64,000 nucleotides of DNA, taken from assembly GCA_019359045.1 (NCBI GenBank), contig JAHHIA010000019.1:1-64000 (forward strand). Reading direction: 5' to 3'. Position 1 is the first letter of the stretch, and the number at the start of each line of letters is the position of its first letter. The notes beneath the pieces are model-generated. The model was given only the letters and a program-made list of their open reading frames with translations, was not told where the DNA came from and ran no database searches. Both the position numbers and the translations under genes were made by a program. Of this stretch, positions 47,920 through 57,806 are shown in pieces. This DNA comes from Scytolyngbya sp. HA4215-MV1 (GTDB lineage: Bacteria; Cyanobacteriota; Cyanobacteriia; Leptolyngbyales; Leptolyngbyaceae).

Positions 47920-48330
47920 ATGTTAGGATTTTTGATGACGACTTTAGTCAGCGCCCTGAGCTTATTAGTCGTTGATCTCGTGATTCCCGGTGTCGATATT
48001 GCGACATTTCCAGCAGCGATTTTGGCAGCGATCGCCATTGGCTTTGTCAATGGCTCCATCAAACCTGTGCTATCTTTTTTGTCACTCCCGATTAACTTTC
48101 TGACGTTGGGACTCTTCTCCCTGGTCGTGAATGGTGTGTGTTTCTGGCTAGCGTCTTTAGTCGTGCCAGGGTTTGCAGTTCACGGTTTATTGGCAGTCCT
48201 GCTAGCTCCAGTTGTGCTCTCTCTCTCCAGCACCTTTCTCAATCAATATTTTGCAGAGAAGGGGGTTGGTCAATCGATCGCGGCAGCAGACTCCCCTTCA
48301 ACCCTCAAAGCAGGAACTGAAAAAAATTGA
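47920..48330 (+). CDS. YvlD/holin-superfamily membrane protein
   Basis: The 136-residue product has four hydrophobic helices (LGFLMTTLVSALSLLVVDLVIPGVDI, FPAAILAAIAIGFVNGSIKPVL, FLTLGLFSLVVNGVCFWLASLVVPGF, GLLAVLLAPVVLSLSSTFL). The FVNGSIKPVLSFLSLPINFLTLG segment matches the phage-holin-like Mycobacterium 4 TM / YvlD family. The start is ATG 47920 after GAGGAG. Members are usually cell-envelope stress proteins rather than true lysis holins. The tail is hydrophilic. Confidence 0.85.
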   Translation: MLGFLMTTLVSALSLLVVDLVIPGVDIATFPAAILAAIAIGFVNGSIKPVLSFLSLPINFLTLGLFSLVVNGVCFWLASLVVPGFAVHGLLAVLLAPVVLSLSSTFLNQYFAEKGVGQSIAAADSPSTLKAGTEKN

Positions 48331-48447
48331 TGCAGAAATGGGGGGTGCCTAATAGCAGCGTGAATTGGAGCAAAGTTTCAATTCATCTAACACCAAATTT
48401 ATACCCAGAATCAGCAACGCCCGTAGAAAATTAAGGGTTCGTAATAG

Positions 48448-48483
48448 GAGCCAGGGGTCAGAGACACATCTGCCCCCTGGCTC
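48448..48483. repeat. inverted repeat between convergent genes
   Basis: GAGCCAGGGG (48448-48457) and CCCCTGGCTC (48474-48483) form a perfect 10-bp stem around 16 bases. It sits in the spacer between the holin-like gene and the convergent glycosyltransferase gene and may end transcription from both sides. No T run is adjacent. Confidence 0.5.
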
Positions 48484-48564
48484 TGTCAATTTACGACAAC
48501 GCCTTCGGACTGAATTCAAAGTTCCAAATTGGAAGACCGTTCAGCCGCTCAGACGAGGTTGGGA

Positions 48565-51510
48565 CTACGAGAGCTTAGCGACAAAGTCTTGAAGGAGGTC
48601 GGAAGCTTTGATTTCAATTCGAGGTAATGCCAATCGTGCATCCCGAAAATGGCTCCGCTCTGGACGATGGGTGAGTCCAAAGGTATAGCCGCACGCTCCA
48701 ATCAAATGCTGCACCACTGGGTCATAATCCCCATCGGGATAGGCAAACGATCGCACAGAGGTTCCTAATTCGCGAGCCAGAATCGTCCGCGATCGTGCAG
48801 CTTCTTGCACCACCTCGGTTACGGATAATCCGGTCAGAGGGCGATGACTGAGGGAACGCGAACCAAATTCAATTCCACTTGCCTGAAGTTGCCGAATCTG
48901 TTGCCAGTTCATGTAGGTGCTTGTTTTACGCTCGTTTGGGCAATCGTTAGACTGCTCTATACGATCGATAGCTAGAAAAACCGTTGCCGAAAAACCGTAT
49001 TTTTCCAGCAAGGGAAAGGCTTCTGTATAAAAAGCCAGAGACTCATCATCAAAGGTAATTAAGATAGCTCGACCGGGTAAAGCTTGACGATTCGTCATTG
49101 CCTGGTGCCAGGTCTGCAAATTGACGCTATAGTAACCAGCCTCTTGCAAATAACGCAACTGTTCTGCCAATGTCTGAGGAGTCATTCGCCAGCCGTTGGC
49201 TTGTGACCTGTCAACCACAATTGGATGATATTTCAGAATTGCCAGTTGTTGCGTCACCATTAGATCGACTAAGTGCGACTTAAGGCGTTTTTGTTGACTC
49301 GGTAGTGGTACTTGCGCTGAAGAGGGTGGATGGGGTGATTCCGGATGCAGTTGCTCAAGTGTCGTCACTGCGTTCCTCCAGAACCGTCGAAGCCAAGAAC
49401 GCGCTGGCAGCGCTGCCTCTGCATCATACATCTGGTTGAATTTCGCTGATTCAACCTGGGGTTTAGCTTCAAATCGAGTGGGCTGATAGGGAGAAGCTGA
49501 CAAAATAACATCGGGTGCATAGAGAACCTGGCTGGGAATGCAGCCTTTGGTAGGCAATTGCAGTAGAGGTTCATGGGTTGCGATCGCCGATTCTAATAAT
49601 GCAGCAGCGGTCGCAGCAGGCAACCTTGCCCAACGAGAATCACTAGTTCCGATATCGCCCGATCGCCGACCCAACACTAACATTGACTTGCCCTGATCTG
49701 AGGCAGTGTCCCTTGCCGATCGCTGCCACATCGGAATATGGTTGGACTTCTGCTGAGCGGCTTCAGACAAGCGGTTTCGTAAGCTCGTAGGGTCTGACAG
49801 CGATCTCCCCAGCAACCCCTCCCGCACGACTGCACAACATAATTCTGCCCCGGCGCCCAGCAATAGCGCCACCCGCAACGCCTGAGCAGTCACCACTTCC
49901 TTTTCCACTGGGACGGTAATGAACCCTAAGGCGCTGCCTCCTACAGTCAACAATACAGTCAGTTCCGAGGCGCTAACAGACACATTGGGCAGTGCTTCAC
50001 TGATCTCAAGGGTGAGTTCATTGTGTTCAATCTGTTGTGTGAGTGTGGAGACCTCTCGAATAAGATGCGGATTGTAAAAATCTGCATTTGACCAGTCAGG
50101 GCAATTCCAAAGCTGTTGCAAAAAGATCAGCCAACCCTGTTCATCATGGAATGATTGAAAGTTGTCGGCAGTGGTGATTTTGGCGTAGAGAGTCTGTTCA
50201 AAAAACCGTCCCAAAATTTGCCAGGCAAAGTTCGCCGCGATCGCATCCGCCATTACTACAGCCGACAAAACCCCATCACATACAGGTAACTCCAGCGTTC
50301 CCAGCGGTGAGCCTGCCGCTTCAACCAGACAGTAAGCGCGCTCTACAGCAACGGGAGGATACAGATCGCGAAGTGGCTCTGTGACTTCTACTCGAATAGC
50401 ATAGGTTTTTCCTAGGGCCAGAGGCAAGGGCGCTTCTGCCTGTTGCAAAATCAACCGATCGAGAATCACACGCACGCGATCGGTGAGCAGCGGTGCTTGC
50501 GACTTCGTTTCCATCGCAAACAAAAAATCATTCACACAGGGTTCCACCTCTGACCACCGTTCCCATAAAATGCCAGGAGACTCGGTTGTAGGCACGGGCA
50601 GCGATTCTAAAAGGCAGAGGGCAATGGAGAGTGGATCAAGATCTGGAATCGGTTCCGCCTCCAGCAGATCGAGTAAATAGCGGGCATCTTTGCCCACACC
50701 CAGAACGGTACCCGCACACCAGGTGGCCAACAGCAATTTCAAGCCTGGAAGTCGTTCCGCTGGCATTCCATTGACATGAGCAGGATGAGGATTGGGTACA
50801 CGCGGATCAGGCGAATGCCCCTGGATTAGGGTTCGGAGTCCATAGGTAAAGCGTTTGGTGCTATCACTGGAATGAGAGTTGTGCCGCATGCGGTAAAAGG
50901 CAAGCACTTCAGGAACTGCAACAAATCGGGCACCGGTGCGCGCGATCCGTTGCCAGAGATCCCAATCTTGATTGTTATAGAAAAATGGATCAAAGCCACC
51001 TAAAGCAAGCACCAGGGCTTTCCGAACAATGCAAGCATTGATCGAAAACGGACAGTAGCGCGCTAGTTCAGCAAATAAATCGCTTGCCAAAGGAACCTGT
51101 TTTCTACCATAGCAAGTGCCATTAGCGGCGACTCGTACCGAGCTACAATGTACGACATCAAAATCTGGATGGGTTGCCAGTTGACCTAACATCTTTTCTA
51201 GATAAGTCGGTGCAATCCAATCATCAGCATCGAGAAAGAGGAGCCAATCAAATTTAGCCAGATGGATGCCTTCGTTGCGAGCGATACTGACACCCCGATG
51301 AGGCTGATTGATGAAGCGGATGCGTGCATCTTGTTGGACGAAGCGACTAACAATCGTTGCCGTTTCATCAGTAGAACCGTCATTGACTACGATCGCTTCC
51401 CAGTGAGGAAGCGTTTGAGCTTGGAGTGATTCAATCGTTTGGGTAATGGTTTCTGCTGAGTTATAAGCGGGTATAACCACAGATAAATTCATAGGTAATT
51501 CAGCGCTCAT
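48565..51510 (-). CDS. glycosyltransferase-deacetylase fusion with a degenerate deacetylase site
   Basis: The 981-residue protein starts with a GT2 domain (about 1-230: LSVVIPAYNSAETITQTIESLQAQ, DGSTDET, LDADDW). A long middle follows, then a CE4/NodB polysaccharide-deacetylase-like region from about 758. It is a paralogue of the 1162-residue fusion at 54318-57806 but lacks its central methyltransferase. The deacetylase motif TFDD is followed by Glu (TFDDE). The zinc motif reads GSRSLSH instead of GSHTATH, so the first of two zinc-binding histidines (near residue 882) is Arg. Deacetylase activity is therefore doubtful. A duplicated start sits just upstream. Confidence 0.88.
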   Translation of the reverse strand: MSAELPMNLSVVIPAYNSAETITQTIESLQAQTLPHWEAIVVNDGSTDETATIVSRFVQQDARIRFINQPHRGVSIARNEGIHLAKFDWLLFLDADDWIAPTYLEKMLGQLATHPDFDVVHCSSVRVAANGTCYGRKQVPLASDLFAELARYCPFSINACIVRKALVLALGGFDPFFYNNQDWDLWQRIARTGARFVAVPEVLAFYRMRHNSHSSDSTKRFTYGLRTLIQGHSPDPRVPNPHPAHVNGMPAERLPGLKLLLATWCAGTVLGVGKDARYLLDLLEAEPIPDLDPLSIALCLLESLPVPTTESPGILWERWSEVEPCVNDFLFAMETKSQAPLLTDRVRVILDRLILQQAEAPLPLALGKTYAIRVEVTEPLRDLYPPVAVERAYCLVEAAGSPLGTLELPVCDGVLSAVVMADAIAANFAWQILGRFFEQTLYAKITTADNFQSFHDEQGWLIFLQQLWNCPDWSNADFYNPHLIREVSTLTQQIEHNELTLEISEALPNVSVSASELTVLLTVGGSALGFITVPVEKEVVTAQALRVALLLGAGAELCCAVVREGLLGRSLSDPTSLRNRLSEAAQQKSNHIPMWQRSARDTASDQGKSMLVLGRRSGDIGTSDSRWARLPAATAAALLESAIATHEPLLQLPTKGCIPSQVLYAPDVILSASPYQPTRFEAKPQVESAKFNQMYDAEAALPARSWLRRFWRNAVTTLEQLHPESPHPPSSAQVPLPSQQKRLKSHLVDLMVTQQLAILKYHPIVVDRSQANGWRMTPQTLAEQLRYLQEAGYYSVNLQTWHQAMTNRQALPGRAILITFDDESLAFYTEAFPLLEKYGFSATVFLAIDRIEQSNDCPNERKTSTYMNWQQIRQLQASGIEFGSRSLSHRPLTGLSVTEVVQEAARSRTILARELGTSVRSFAYPDGDYDPVVQHLIGACGYTFGLTHRPERSHFRDARLALPRIEIKASDLLQDFVAKLS

Positions 51511-51531
51511 TTAAGGTAGTTCAGCACTCAT
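51511..51531 (-). promoter_or_regulatory. upstream mini-ORF that repeats the first six codons of the glycosyltransferase gene
   Basis: ATG AGT GCT GAA CTA CCT TAA encodes MSAELP and stops directly before the gene ATG, which begins MSAELPMNL. The two copies are an 18-base tandem repeat with three mismatches, one stop codon apart. Translation of the mini-ORF could reinitiate at the gene start. Confidence 0.7.
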
Positions 51532-51545
51532 AAATTCGATGCTAT

Positions 51546-51571
51546 GAGGTTGGTCACGGTTGACCAACCTC
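51546..51571. repeat. 11-bp perfect inverted repeat upstream of the fusion gene
   Basis: GAGGTTGGTCA (51546-51556) and TGACCAACCTC (51561-51571) pair around 4 bases, 15 bases upstream of the mini-ORF start. Neither strand has a T run after it, so it looks more like an operator or RNA hairpin than a terminator. Confidence 0.7.
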
Positions 51572-52005
51572 ACTCAGAACCAACGATCATGTGCTCTTTT
51601 GTTAATAGTATGGAACGTAGTAAAATATCTTAACAAATGCTGGTCTGAGTTGAGATTTATTGAATATGAAAAGGCAAATTCAGCTTTGGATTCAGTAATA
51701 TTCAGCATTCTGGCAGAAGTATTTCGAGAGTAACTGAAAAGAATAATTCCTTTTTAGTTAAAAATACTATCTTTATGGCATCTTTACGCTTGAGGCTTTT
51801 ATCTTCTGGTTTTGGCGGTTGCTTTTAGGGTAGAACGCATAAGTTTGATTCAATAAATTGAATGCCTGAAGTTTCCTTGTCCAGAAGATTTTCAGGAGAA
51901 CGGGCTAGTTTTGTGATTCACGATCGACTTTAAAGAAGCCTTTGAGGAGGTAAAGCTCTGCACCCTTACATCGCAATCGTTTTTGAGGAGCCGAAGCATT
52001 CTGGG

Positions 52006-54321
52006 TCAGCGAATTCGGTAAAGAATAAACCGATCGTCTTCATACTCCACAACATATCGGTTTGTGATGGTAGAGGGTTGGACGATCGCCAATTCCTTTA
52101 GGGCACCGCTATTAAGTTCTTTCTTATCAATCAAAATGTGGGAAATCCTCAATTTCCCTAAGGTTTGGAATGCTTTTTGTTCCTGTCCGATGGACGCACC
52201 CCAAATGGCTGGATGGGCAATCGTGGCATCGCTCCAAATTCGTTCTCGATCGGCATAAAAATGGTCGCCACTGCTAAAGCTGAGAACGCGGGCATTGGTC
52301 GGTAAATGGGTATTAATATAACGCCATGCCCGATAAGAGGGCACCGCATGCTGCAAATAATCGGTTTGAGATTGCCGTCCAACTACGACCGCGAAAGGGA
52401 TTTGGTGCATGGCATGGTTGAGCCACCCCTCCCATTGCACGCGATCGCCTTCATGAAACTGGATGAACGGCGGTAAATTCAGTGGCAGCAAAACTGCTAA
52501 ACCAGCGAAAAGAAACGATTTACCTCGATGTGTCAAAGAACGCAGGATAGAGGCTAAAGGAGTCGCGGCTTCAGCCGCCAAAACTGCAAGTAAAGGAGTA
52601 ATGGGAATCAGAAAGCGCATCTGAAAGCTACTGAAGGGAGATGCCCATAGCGCCAAAAACAGCCCGACAAAAGCCAATAACCAGATTGTGGCTGGAGTAA
52701 AGCGTCGTCGGATCAGTAATGCAGGGAGCAACAACAGAAATAAGGGACCTAATGCTCCATCATAGTGAGCTGCGTGAACGGTCATATCCCAGGGAAGTGT
52801 CAGCAAGTTAGGGAGGGTACGAGGACGACCAAAATGTCCCAAAAATTTGCCTAATCCACTTTCAGTCAAGCTATTCCAGCGATCGGGGGGTGCACCAAAG
52901 ATCTCAAATAGTTCTGGAAAAACGGGATTGCCCGAAGCAAGCCAACTGCGAAGATACCAGGGCAAGGGGAAAAGCAAGCTGAATCCACAGAACACTAAAA
53001 CGGGGAAAAGCAGAGGTCGCCAACTCCGTTCCTGCAACCAGAGTTTGAGTACCAGACCGATCGCCGTTAATGCCAGAACAAACAGGGCTAAATGTTTGGT
53101 TGCCAGTGCGAGCCCCAGATTCAAAGCTGCCAGCAATAACCACTGCCAGCAGCGGTTTTCGTAGCGCAGCAGAGCATAAATCACTAACCCCACATGCAAT
53201 GCCAGTGCCAGGTCAATGTAGGCAGTAGTCGACTCCCAGAGCACAATGGGAATGGTGACAAATAACGCTACGGCGAGCCAGGGGGAAGCGCGCGGCATAA
53301 AACGGCTAGCCAATTGATAAACCAGTAAGCCAGTGAGGGGTAAACAGGCAAAATGCAGCAGTTTTGCGCCAATTTGTCCCCCCACTGCTAACCCTGCCCC
53401 AAAGATCAGTTCCCAAGTCATGGGATAGAGCGAGATGAAATCGGCAGGCAGATCCACCAGAAAACCTTGCTGTAACCAGAGTTTTGGCAGTCCCAAATGA
53501 TACCAGAGGGCATCATATTCTTGTTCTGGCGCCAGTGCGCCGATCAGGGCAATGGCAGTTGCCAGTAGGACGATCGCCTGCCAGAGACGATCGCCCGATC
53601 GGCGACGAATGGGTGCAATCACTGGCTTAACGAAGTCGGGCTGCTGCCGACCGTTTCTTGTCCAATGCCAACCCCAACTGCACGCTCCCCCCAACACAAT
53701 GATTGCAATCAGGATTTGCACACTGCTGATGTAGTAGAGCCGCAAGCCAGCTAAGCCTGCCGAGAGATAGGCAATACAGCCCAGCCCCGTTGAGATCTGG
53801 TAAAGCAATGCCTCCCGTCTGCCATCAAATTGCCAGCGCAGCCAGTGAAACAACCCCATCCCCAAAAACTGTGCCGCTAGCAATACCCACCCTGCTCCCA
53901 AGATACCCTGTACTGCGCGTAGGGTGGCTTCTTGAAAAGCAGGCAAAAAGTATGCAACAGGACTGATTGTGAATAGATAGCCCAGCAAAACGACTGAACT
54001 GGAGAAGATGCCAAAGCCCAGCAAAATCTGCGATCGCTGCCATTGTTCCCGTCTTGCTGGCGATCGTTGAAGTAGCCAAATGGTTGCCCCCAAAAACAAT
54101 CCCATGCTTGCGGCAGCAAATCCAGCATCTAAAAAGACATTCACGACAGACACCCCATCAGGGTTAGGGACTTTACCCGTTGCGGTATACCCAAATTGTC
54201 GGTAGTAAACCGTCAACAATCCGATCGCCCACACCAGCCAGAGCAGTGCCCAGCCCCGTTGTTGCCAGATACGATTTCCCCCAATTTTTGGGTCTAAGAA
54301 TAACTGCACAAAATTCTTCAT
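52006..54321 (-). CDS. GT-C type membrane glycosyltransferase (family 39-like)
   Basis: The 771-residue protein is mostly hydrophobic helices from residue 20 to about 630, then a soluble C-terminal domain. The segment LAPEQEYDALWYHLGLPKLWLQQG, with an acidic motif, followed by the loop region up to GGQIGAKLLHFACLPL, fits GT-C-fold enzymes (family 39/PMT-like) that take sugars from lipid-phosphate donors. It overlaps the preceding trimodular gene by 4 bases (ATGA), so the two are probably translated together. Donor and acceptor are unknown. Confidence 0.8.
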   Translation of the reverse strand: MKNFVQLFLDPKIGGNRIWQQRGWALLWLVWAIGLLTVYYRQFGYTATGKVPNPDGVSVVNVFLDAGFAAASMGLFLGATIWLLQRSPARREQWQRSQILLGFGIFSSSVVLLGYLFTISPVAYFLPAFQEATLRAVQGILGAGWVLLAAQFLGMGLFHWLRWQFDGRREALLYQISTGLGCIAYLSAGLAGLRLYYISSVQILIAIIVLGGACSWGWHWTRNGRQQPDFVKPVIAPIRRRSGDRLWQAIVLLATAIALIGALAPEQEYDALWYHLGLPKLWLQQGFLVDLPADFISLYPMTWELIFGAGLAVGGQIGAKLLHFACLPLTGLLVYQLASRFMPRASPWLAVALFVTIPIVLWESTTAYIDLALALHVGLVIYALLRYENRCWQWLLLAALNLGLALATKHLALFVLALTAIGLVLKLWLQERSWRPLLFPVLVFCGFSLLFPLPWYLRSWLASGNPVFPELFEIFGAPPDRWNSLTESGLGKFLGHFGRPRTLPNLLTLPWDMTVHAAHYDGALGPLFLLLLPALLIRRRFTPATIWLLAFVGLFLALWASPFSSFQMRFLIPITPLLAVLAAEAATPLASILRSLTHRGKSFLFAGLAVLLPLNLPPFIQFHEGDRVQWEGWLNHAMHQIPFAVVVGRQSQTDYLQHAVPSYRAWRYINTHLPTNARVLSFSSGDHFYADRERIWSDATIAHPAIWGASIGQEQKAFQTLGKLRISHILIDKKELNSGALKELAIVQPSTITNRYVVEYEDDRFILYRIR

Positions 54322-57300
54322 GAACCCAGTTTCGCGACAAACGCCTTGAGGCTATCAGAACCTTCGATCTCGATCCGGGGCAGCGAGAGTAACGCATCCC
54401 GAAAACCACTCCGACCAGAACGACAAGACAATCCTACGGTATAGCCGCAAGCGCCGATTAGATGTTGCACAACTGCGTTGTGATCCCCGTAGGGATAGGC
54501 GATCGTCCGAATGGGAACTCCCAATTCTCGCTCTAAAATGGCTCGCGATCGGGTTGCTTCTTTGACAATCTCCACAGGCGATAAAGCCGTTAACAGAGGA
54601 TGAGTCGCAGTATGAGAACCGAATTCGATCCCTTCTGTTTGGAGTTGTCGAATGGTGTGCCAGTTCATCAGAGGAATTTCTTCCTGATACGCTTGATCCC
54701 ATACATTCGCCCCCCCCACTTGGTTGGCAACCAGAAAAACTGTGGCAGAGAACCCGTATTGTTTTAACAAGGGTGCAGCATAGTCAAGAAAGTCTTGATA
54801 TCCATCATCAAAGGTGAGAGCGATCGCCCGACCAGGAAGAGGACGACGATTCACCATTGCTTCGCGCCATTGCTCCCAAAGCACACTGTAATACCCAGCA
54901 TCCCGCAAATATTGCAACTGTTGCTCAAAAGCTTGAGGGGTGACCCGGTAACGACTTAAGCGGTCAGTGCCAGCAGGCGCGACCCGATGGTACATCAGAA
55001 TGGGTAGACGATCGGTGACAACGGGCACTTCTTCATAGTCTCTGGGGGTCCCCCCCTGCCACAACACATGCGCTTCAACATCGGGCGGCAAAGGGGTGGG
55101 TTGTTGAGCCAGGCGGATCAACTTTGGGATCGATCGCTGCCAGGGCAACTGCACAGGAGGGCGGCGTTGAAAAAGTTGGATGCGATAGAGCGGTGTCCAA
55201 ATTTCTTTTGCGAGGCTGAGGTCAGGAACCTCGCAAAATACATCACTAATCCCTTTGGCGCCAAAGGGTACATTGTTCCAGCCAAACCCCGATTGATCAG
55301 GCTCATCCACGACTGCGTGAGCATGTGCCATGAGCAAATAGCCGCCTGGTTCCAATGCCTGAGTTATTTTGTGAGCAACTTCTACCAACTGATCTTTGCC
55401 GCCGACATAATAAAGCACCTCACTGCACACGATCAGGTTAAAGCGTCCTGGGATGGTATCCTTCACTAGGTCTAGGCGTTGGAAATCCAGATGCTGAAAT
55501 TGCTGGCAACGATCGGCTGTGCGATCGAGGGCAATCTGCGAAATGTCCGTCACCGTGAGATGTTTCACTTTGGCAGCCAGTTGCACAGTAAAGTGTCCCT
55601 CGGCACAGGCAAGCTCCAAGGCTTTGTTGACCTTTCCATGCGGTAAGAGCGAAAGCGTTTGCTCGTACTTGGTTTGCTCATAGGGACTGGTATATTTCCA
55701 AGGATCAGGCTGGGTCGCAAACAAAGTCTCAAATTCGCTGCGATCGTTCCGTCTCGCTGAAGCCATTGGGGTCTGATCGGCAGGAATGAGCGGATACCGT
55801 TGATAGGGATGCTGAATCAGGTCTGGTGCATAAATCACCCACTTGAGAGCTTGACCGGGTGCTGGAGTTTGAATAATTGGTTCGTGAGCTGCGATCGCAG
55901 CCTGCAACATATCGGGCGCAGCCGCAGCAGGCAACATTGCCTGACGAGAATCACTCGTCCCAATGGCACCATACCGCCGACCGAATACCAGGGCATTTTT
56001 GAGCAGTTCTGGATTGTAGGAACAAGCCAATTGCATCGTCTCAGTTTGGTATGAACGTTTCTGCTGTGCGGATGCAGCCAACCGTTCCCGCAAAGGTGTT
56101 GGATCGGTCAGGCTTCTCCCTAACAGCCCCTCTCGCACCACCGCACAACATAACTCAAAATGGCTTTCTAGCAATACGGCGACGCGCACAGCCTGGGCAG
56201 TCACAAAGTTATTCTTCACGGGCACTGTAATGCATCCCAGTGCGGCTCCCGCAACGGTGGGTAATACGGTGAGTTCTAAAGCATTGACTTCAATATCCGG
56301 AAATTCTTCACTGATTTCGATCGTTAGCCAATCTTGCTCTAAGGGTTGCCGGGTTGCTGTAGGGTCGATCTCTGTCGCATCATAGAATTGCTCGTCGGAC
56401 CAGTCTGGACGATTCCAGAGTTGTTGTAACAATACTCGCCAGCCAATCTCGTCATGCAGCAACTGGATTTCCTCATGAGTTGCTGGAGGATAGATCGTAT
56501 GTTCAAAGAACCGACCCAAAATCTTCCAGGCAAAGGTCGCTGCGATCGTATCTGCCAACACAACACTTGCCACCACACCATTGCAGATTGGCAATTCTAT
56601 CGTTCCTAGCGGCTCGCCTGCCACAGTCACCCAACCGTACAGCGATTCTGCCTGCTCAGGGGAATACACATCCACGAGCGGCTGGGTGATGTCTACCTGA
56701 ATTGCATGGATCGTTGCCAATGTCATTGGCTGGGTCAGATGTGTCTCCTGTAGCACTAATCGGGCTAAGAGAACCAAAGTTCGATGTGCAAAGCCAGAGG
56801 CTGGTAATTTCTCTTCCAATGCTTGAAGAAACTTGAGAATCGGCGCTTCCAGTAATTGCCAGCGGTCTATCCAAACCGAGGGCGCTTGGCAGGCTGGAAT
56901 TAAAATCGATTCAAATAGATTGTCGGCAACCCAGGCAGGTTCTAGCTCCAATGTAGGAACTGTGGAGCTTAAATCAAGCAGATGATGGGCATCTTTGCCT
57001 TGCCCCAAAAACAATCCTGCGATCCAGGTGGTCATCAACATCTGTGCTTTTGCCAACGCTTCGATGGGTTGCCCCTTCGTATACGCTGGCTTGGCAAGGG
57101 GCACCCGTGGATCAGTCGCATGACCTTGGGCAATCACCCGCATAGCATCTGTCAAGTATTGATTAGCATTTCGGGAGAGGGAGTCGGGGCGCATCCGGTA
57201 GAAGGCTAAGACTTCTGGCACCAACCCGAACTTTGCTCCCATCCGAGCAATTCGTTGCCAGAGATCCCAATCTTCACAGGTTTTGAGTGTACGATCGAAG

Positions 57301-57806
57301 CCTCCCACATGCTCTACCAAACTTTTTCGCACAAGACAGGTATGAATTGCAAAGGTGCAACAACGGGTCAAGACGGGGAAGAGATCGGACTCTGACTTAC
57401 CGTACCGGGCATTGCTCACTTGCCCATCGGGGGTTACGTTGCTCCAGCCACAATGCACAGCATCCCAATCTGGGTGGATAGAAAGTTGGGTAAACAGAGT
57501 CTCCAGATGCGTCGGTGCCAGCCAATCGTCCGCATCGAGAAAGAGTAACCAATCAAACCGGGCGCGTTGAATGCCAGCATTCCGAGCAACGCAAACCCCA
57601 ACCTGTGACTGATTGAGGATAATGATGCGACGATCTTGACGGGCAAACCGAGCAGCGACCTCTGCGGTGTCATCACTCGAACCATTATTGATCACGATCG
57701 CTTCCCAATCGGGAAAGGTTTGAGCGTAAACAGAGGTCAGGGTATCTGATAGGGTTGCCGCTGCATTATGGGCTGGAATGATGATAGAAACGCCTGGATG
57801 CTGCAT
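54318..57806 (-). CDS. trimodular glycosyltransferase-methyltransferase-polysaccharide deacetylase
   Basis: The 1162-residue protein combines three enzymes. A GT2 domain (about 1-230) has VSIIIPAHNAAATLSDTLTSVYAQ and LDADDWL. A linker domain of about 450 residues follows. The NodS-like SAM methyltransferase (about 690-860) contains LELACAEGHFTVQLAA and SEVLYYVGG. A CE4 deacetylase (about 935-1162) has MYHRVAP, the catalytic TFDDG, zinc histidines in SHTATH and AYPYGDHN. Deacetylase residues are intact. Such fusions may assemble, methylate and deacetylate one sugar chain. It is followed in the same direction, overlapping 4 bases, by the GT-C gene. Confidence 0.93.
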   Translation of the reverse strand: MQHPGVSIIIPAHNAAATLSDTLTSVYAQTFPDWEAIVINNGSSDDTAEVAARFARQDRRIIILNQSQVGVCVARNAGIQRARFDWLLFLDADDWLAPTHLETLFTQLSIHPDWDAVHCGWSNVTPDGQVSNARYGKSESDLFPVLTRCCTFAIHTCLVRKSLVEHVGGFDRTLKTCEDWDLWQRIARMGAKFGLVPEVLAFYRMRPDSLSRNANQYLTDAMRVIAQGHATDPRVPLAKPAYTKGQPIEALAKAQMLMTTWIAGLFLGQGKDAHHLLDLSSTVPTLELEPAWVADNLFESILIPACQAPSVWIDRWQLLEAPILKFLQALEEKLPASGFAHRTLVLLARLVLQETHLTQPMTLATIHAIQVDITQPLVDVYSPEQAESLYGWVTVAGEPLGTIELPICNGVVASVVLADTIAATFAWKILGRFFEHTIYPPATHEEIQLLHDEIGWRVLLQQLWNRPDWSDEQFYDATEIDPTATRQPLEQDWLTIEISEEFPDIEVNALELTVLPTVAGAALGCITVPVKNNFVTAQAVRVAVLLESHFELCCAVVREGLLGRSLTDPTPLRERLAASAQQKRSYQTETMQLACSYNPELLKNALVFGRRYGAIGTSDSRQAMLPAAAAPDMLQAAIAAHEPIIQTPAPGQALKWVIYAPDLIQHPYQRYPLIPADQTPMASARRNDRSEFETLFATQPDPWKYTSPYEQTKYEQTLSLLPHGKVNKALELACAEGHFTVQLAAKVKHLTVTDISQIALDRTADRCQQFQHLDFQRLDLVKDTIPGRFNLIVCSEVLYYVGGKDQLVEVAHKITQALEPGGYLLMAHAHAVVDEPDQSGFGWNNVPFGAKGISDVFCEVPDLSLAKEIWTPLYRIQLFQRRPPVQLPWQRSIPKLIRLAQQPTPLPPDVEAHVLWQGGTPRDYEEVPVVTDRLPILMYHRVAPAGTDRLSRYRVTPQAFEQQLQYLRDAGYYSVLWEQWREAMVNRRPLPGRAIALTFDDGYQDFLDYAAPLLKQYGFSATVFLVANQVGGANVWDQAYQEEIPLMNWHTIRQLQTEGIEFGSHTATHPLLTALSPVEIVKEATRSRAILERELGVPIRTIAYPYGDHNAVVQHLIGACGYTVGLSCRSGRSGFRDALLSLPRIEIEGSDSLKAFVAKLGS

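Larger units (their letters stand above)
51511..52005. other. 495-base gap with a hairpin
   Basis: Apart from the mini-ORF and the hairpin at 51546-51571 this AT-rich stretch shows no gene, tRNA or repeat that I recognise. It separates two minus-strand glycan genes and probably contains the promoter of the downstream fusion gene. Confidence 0.5.
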
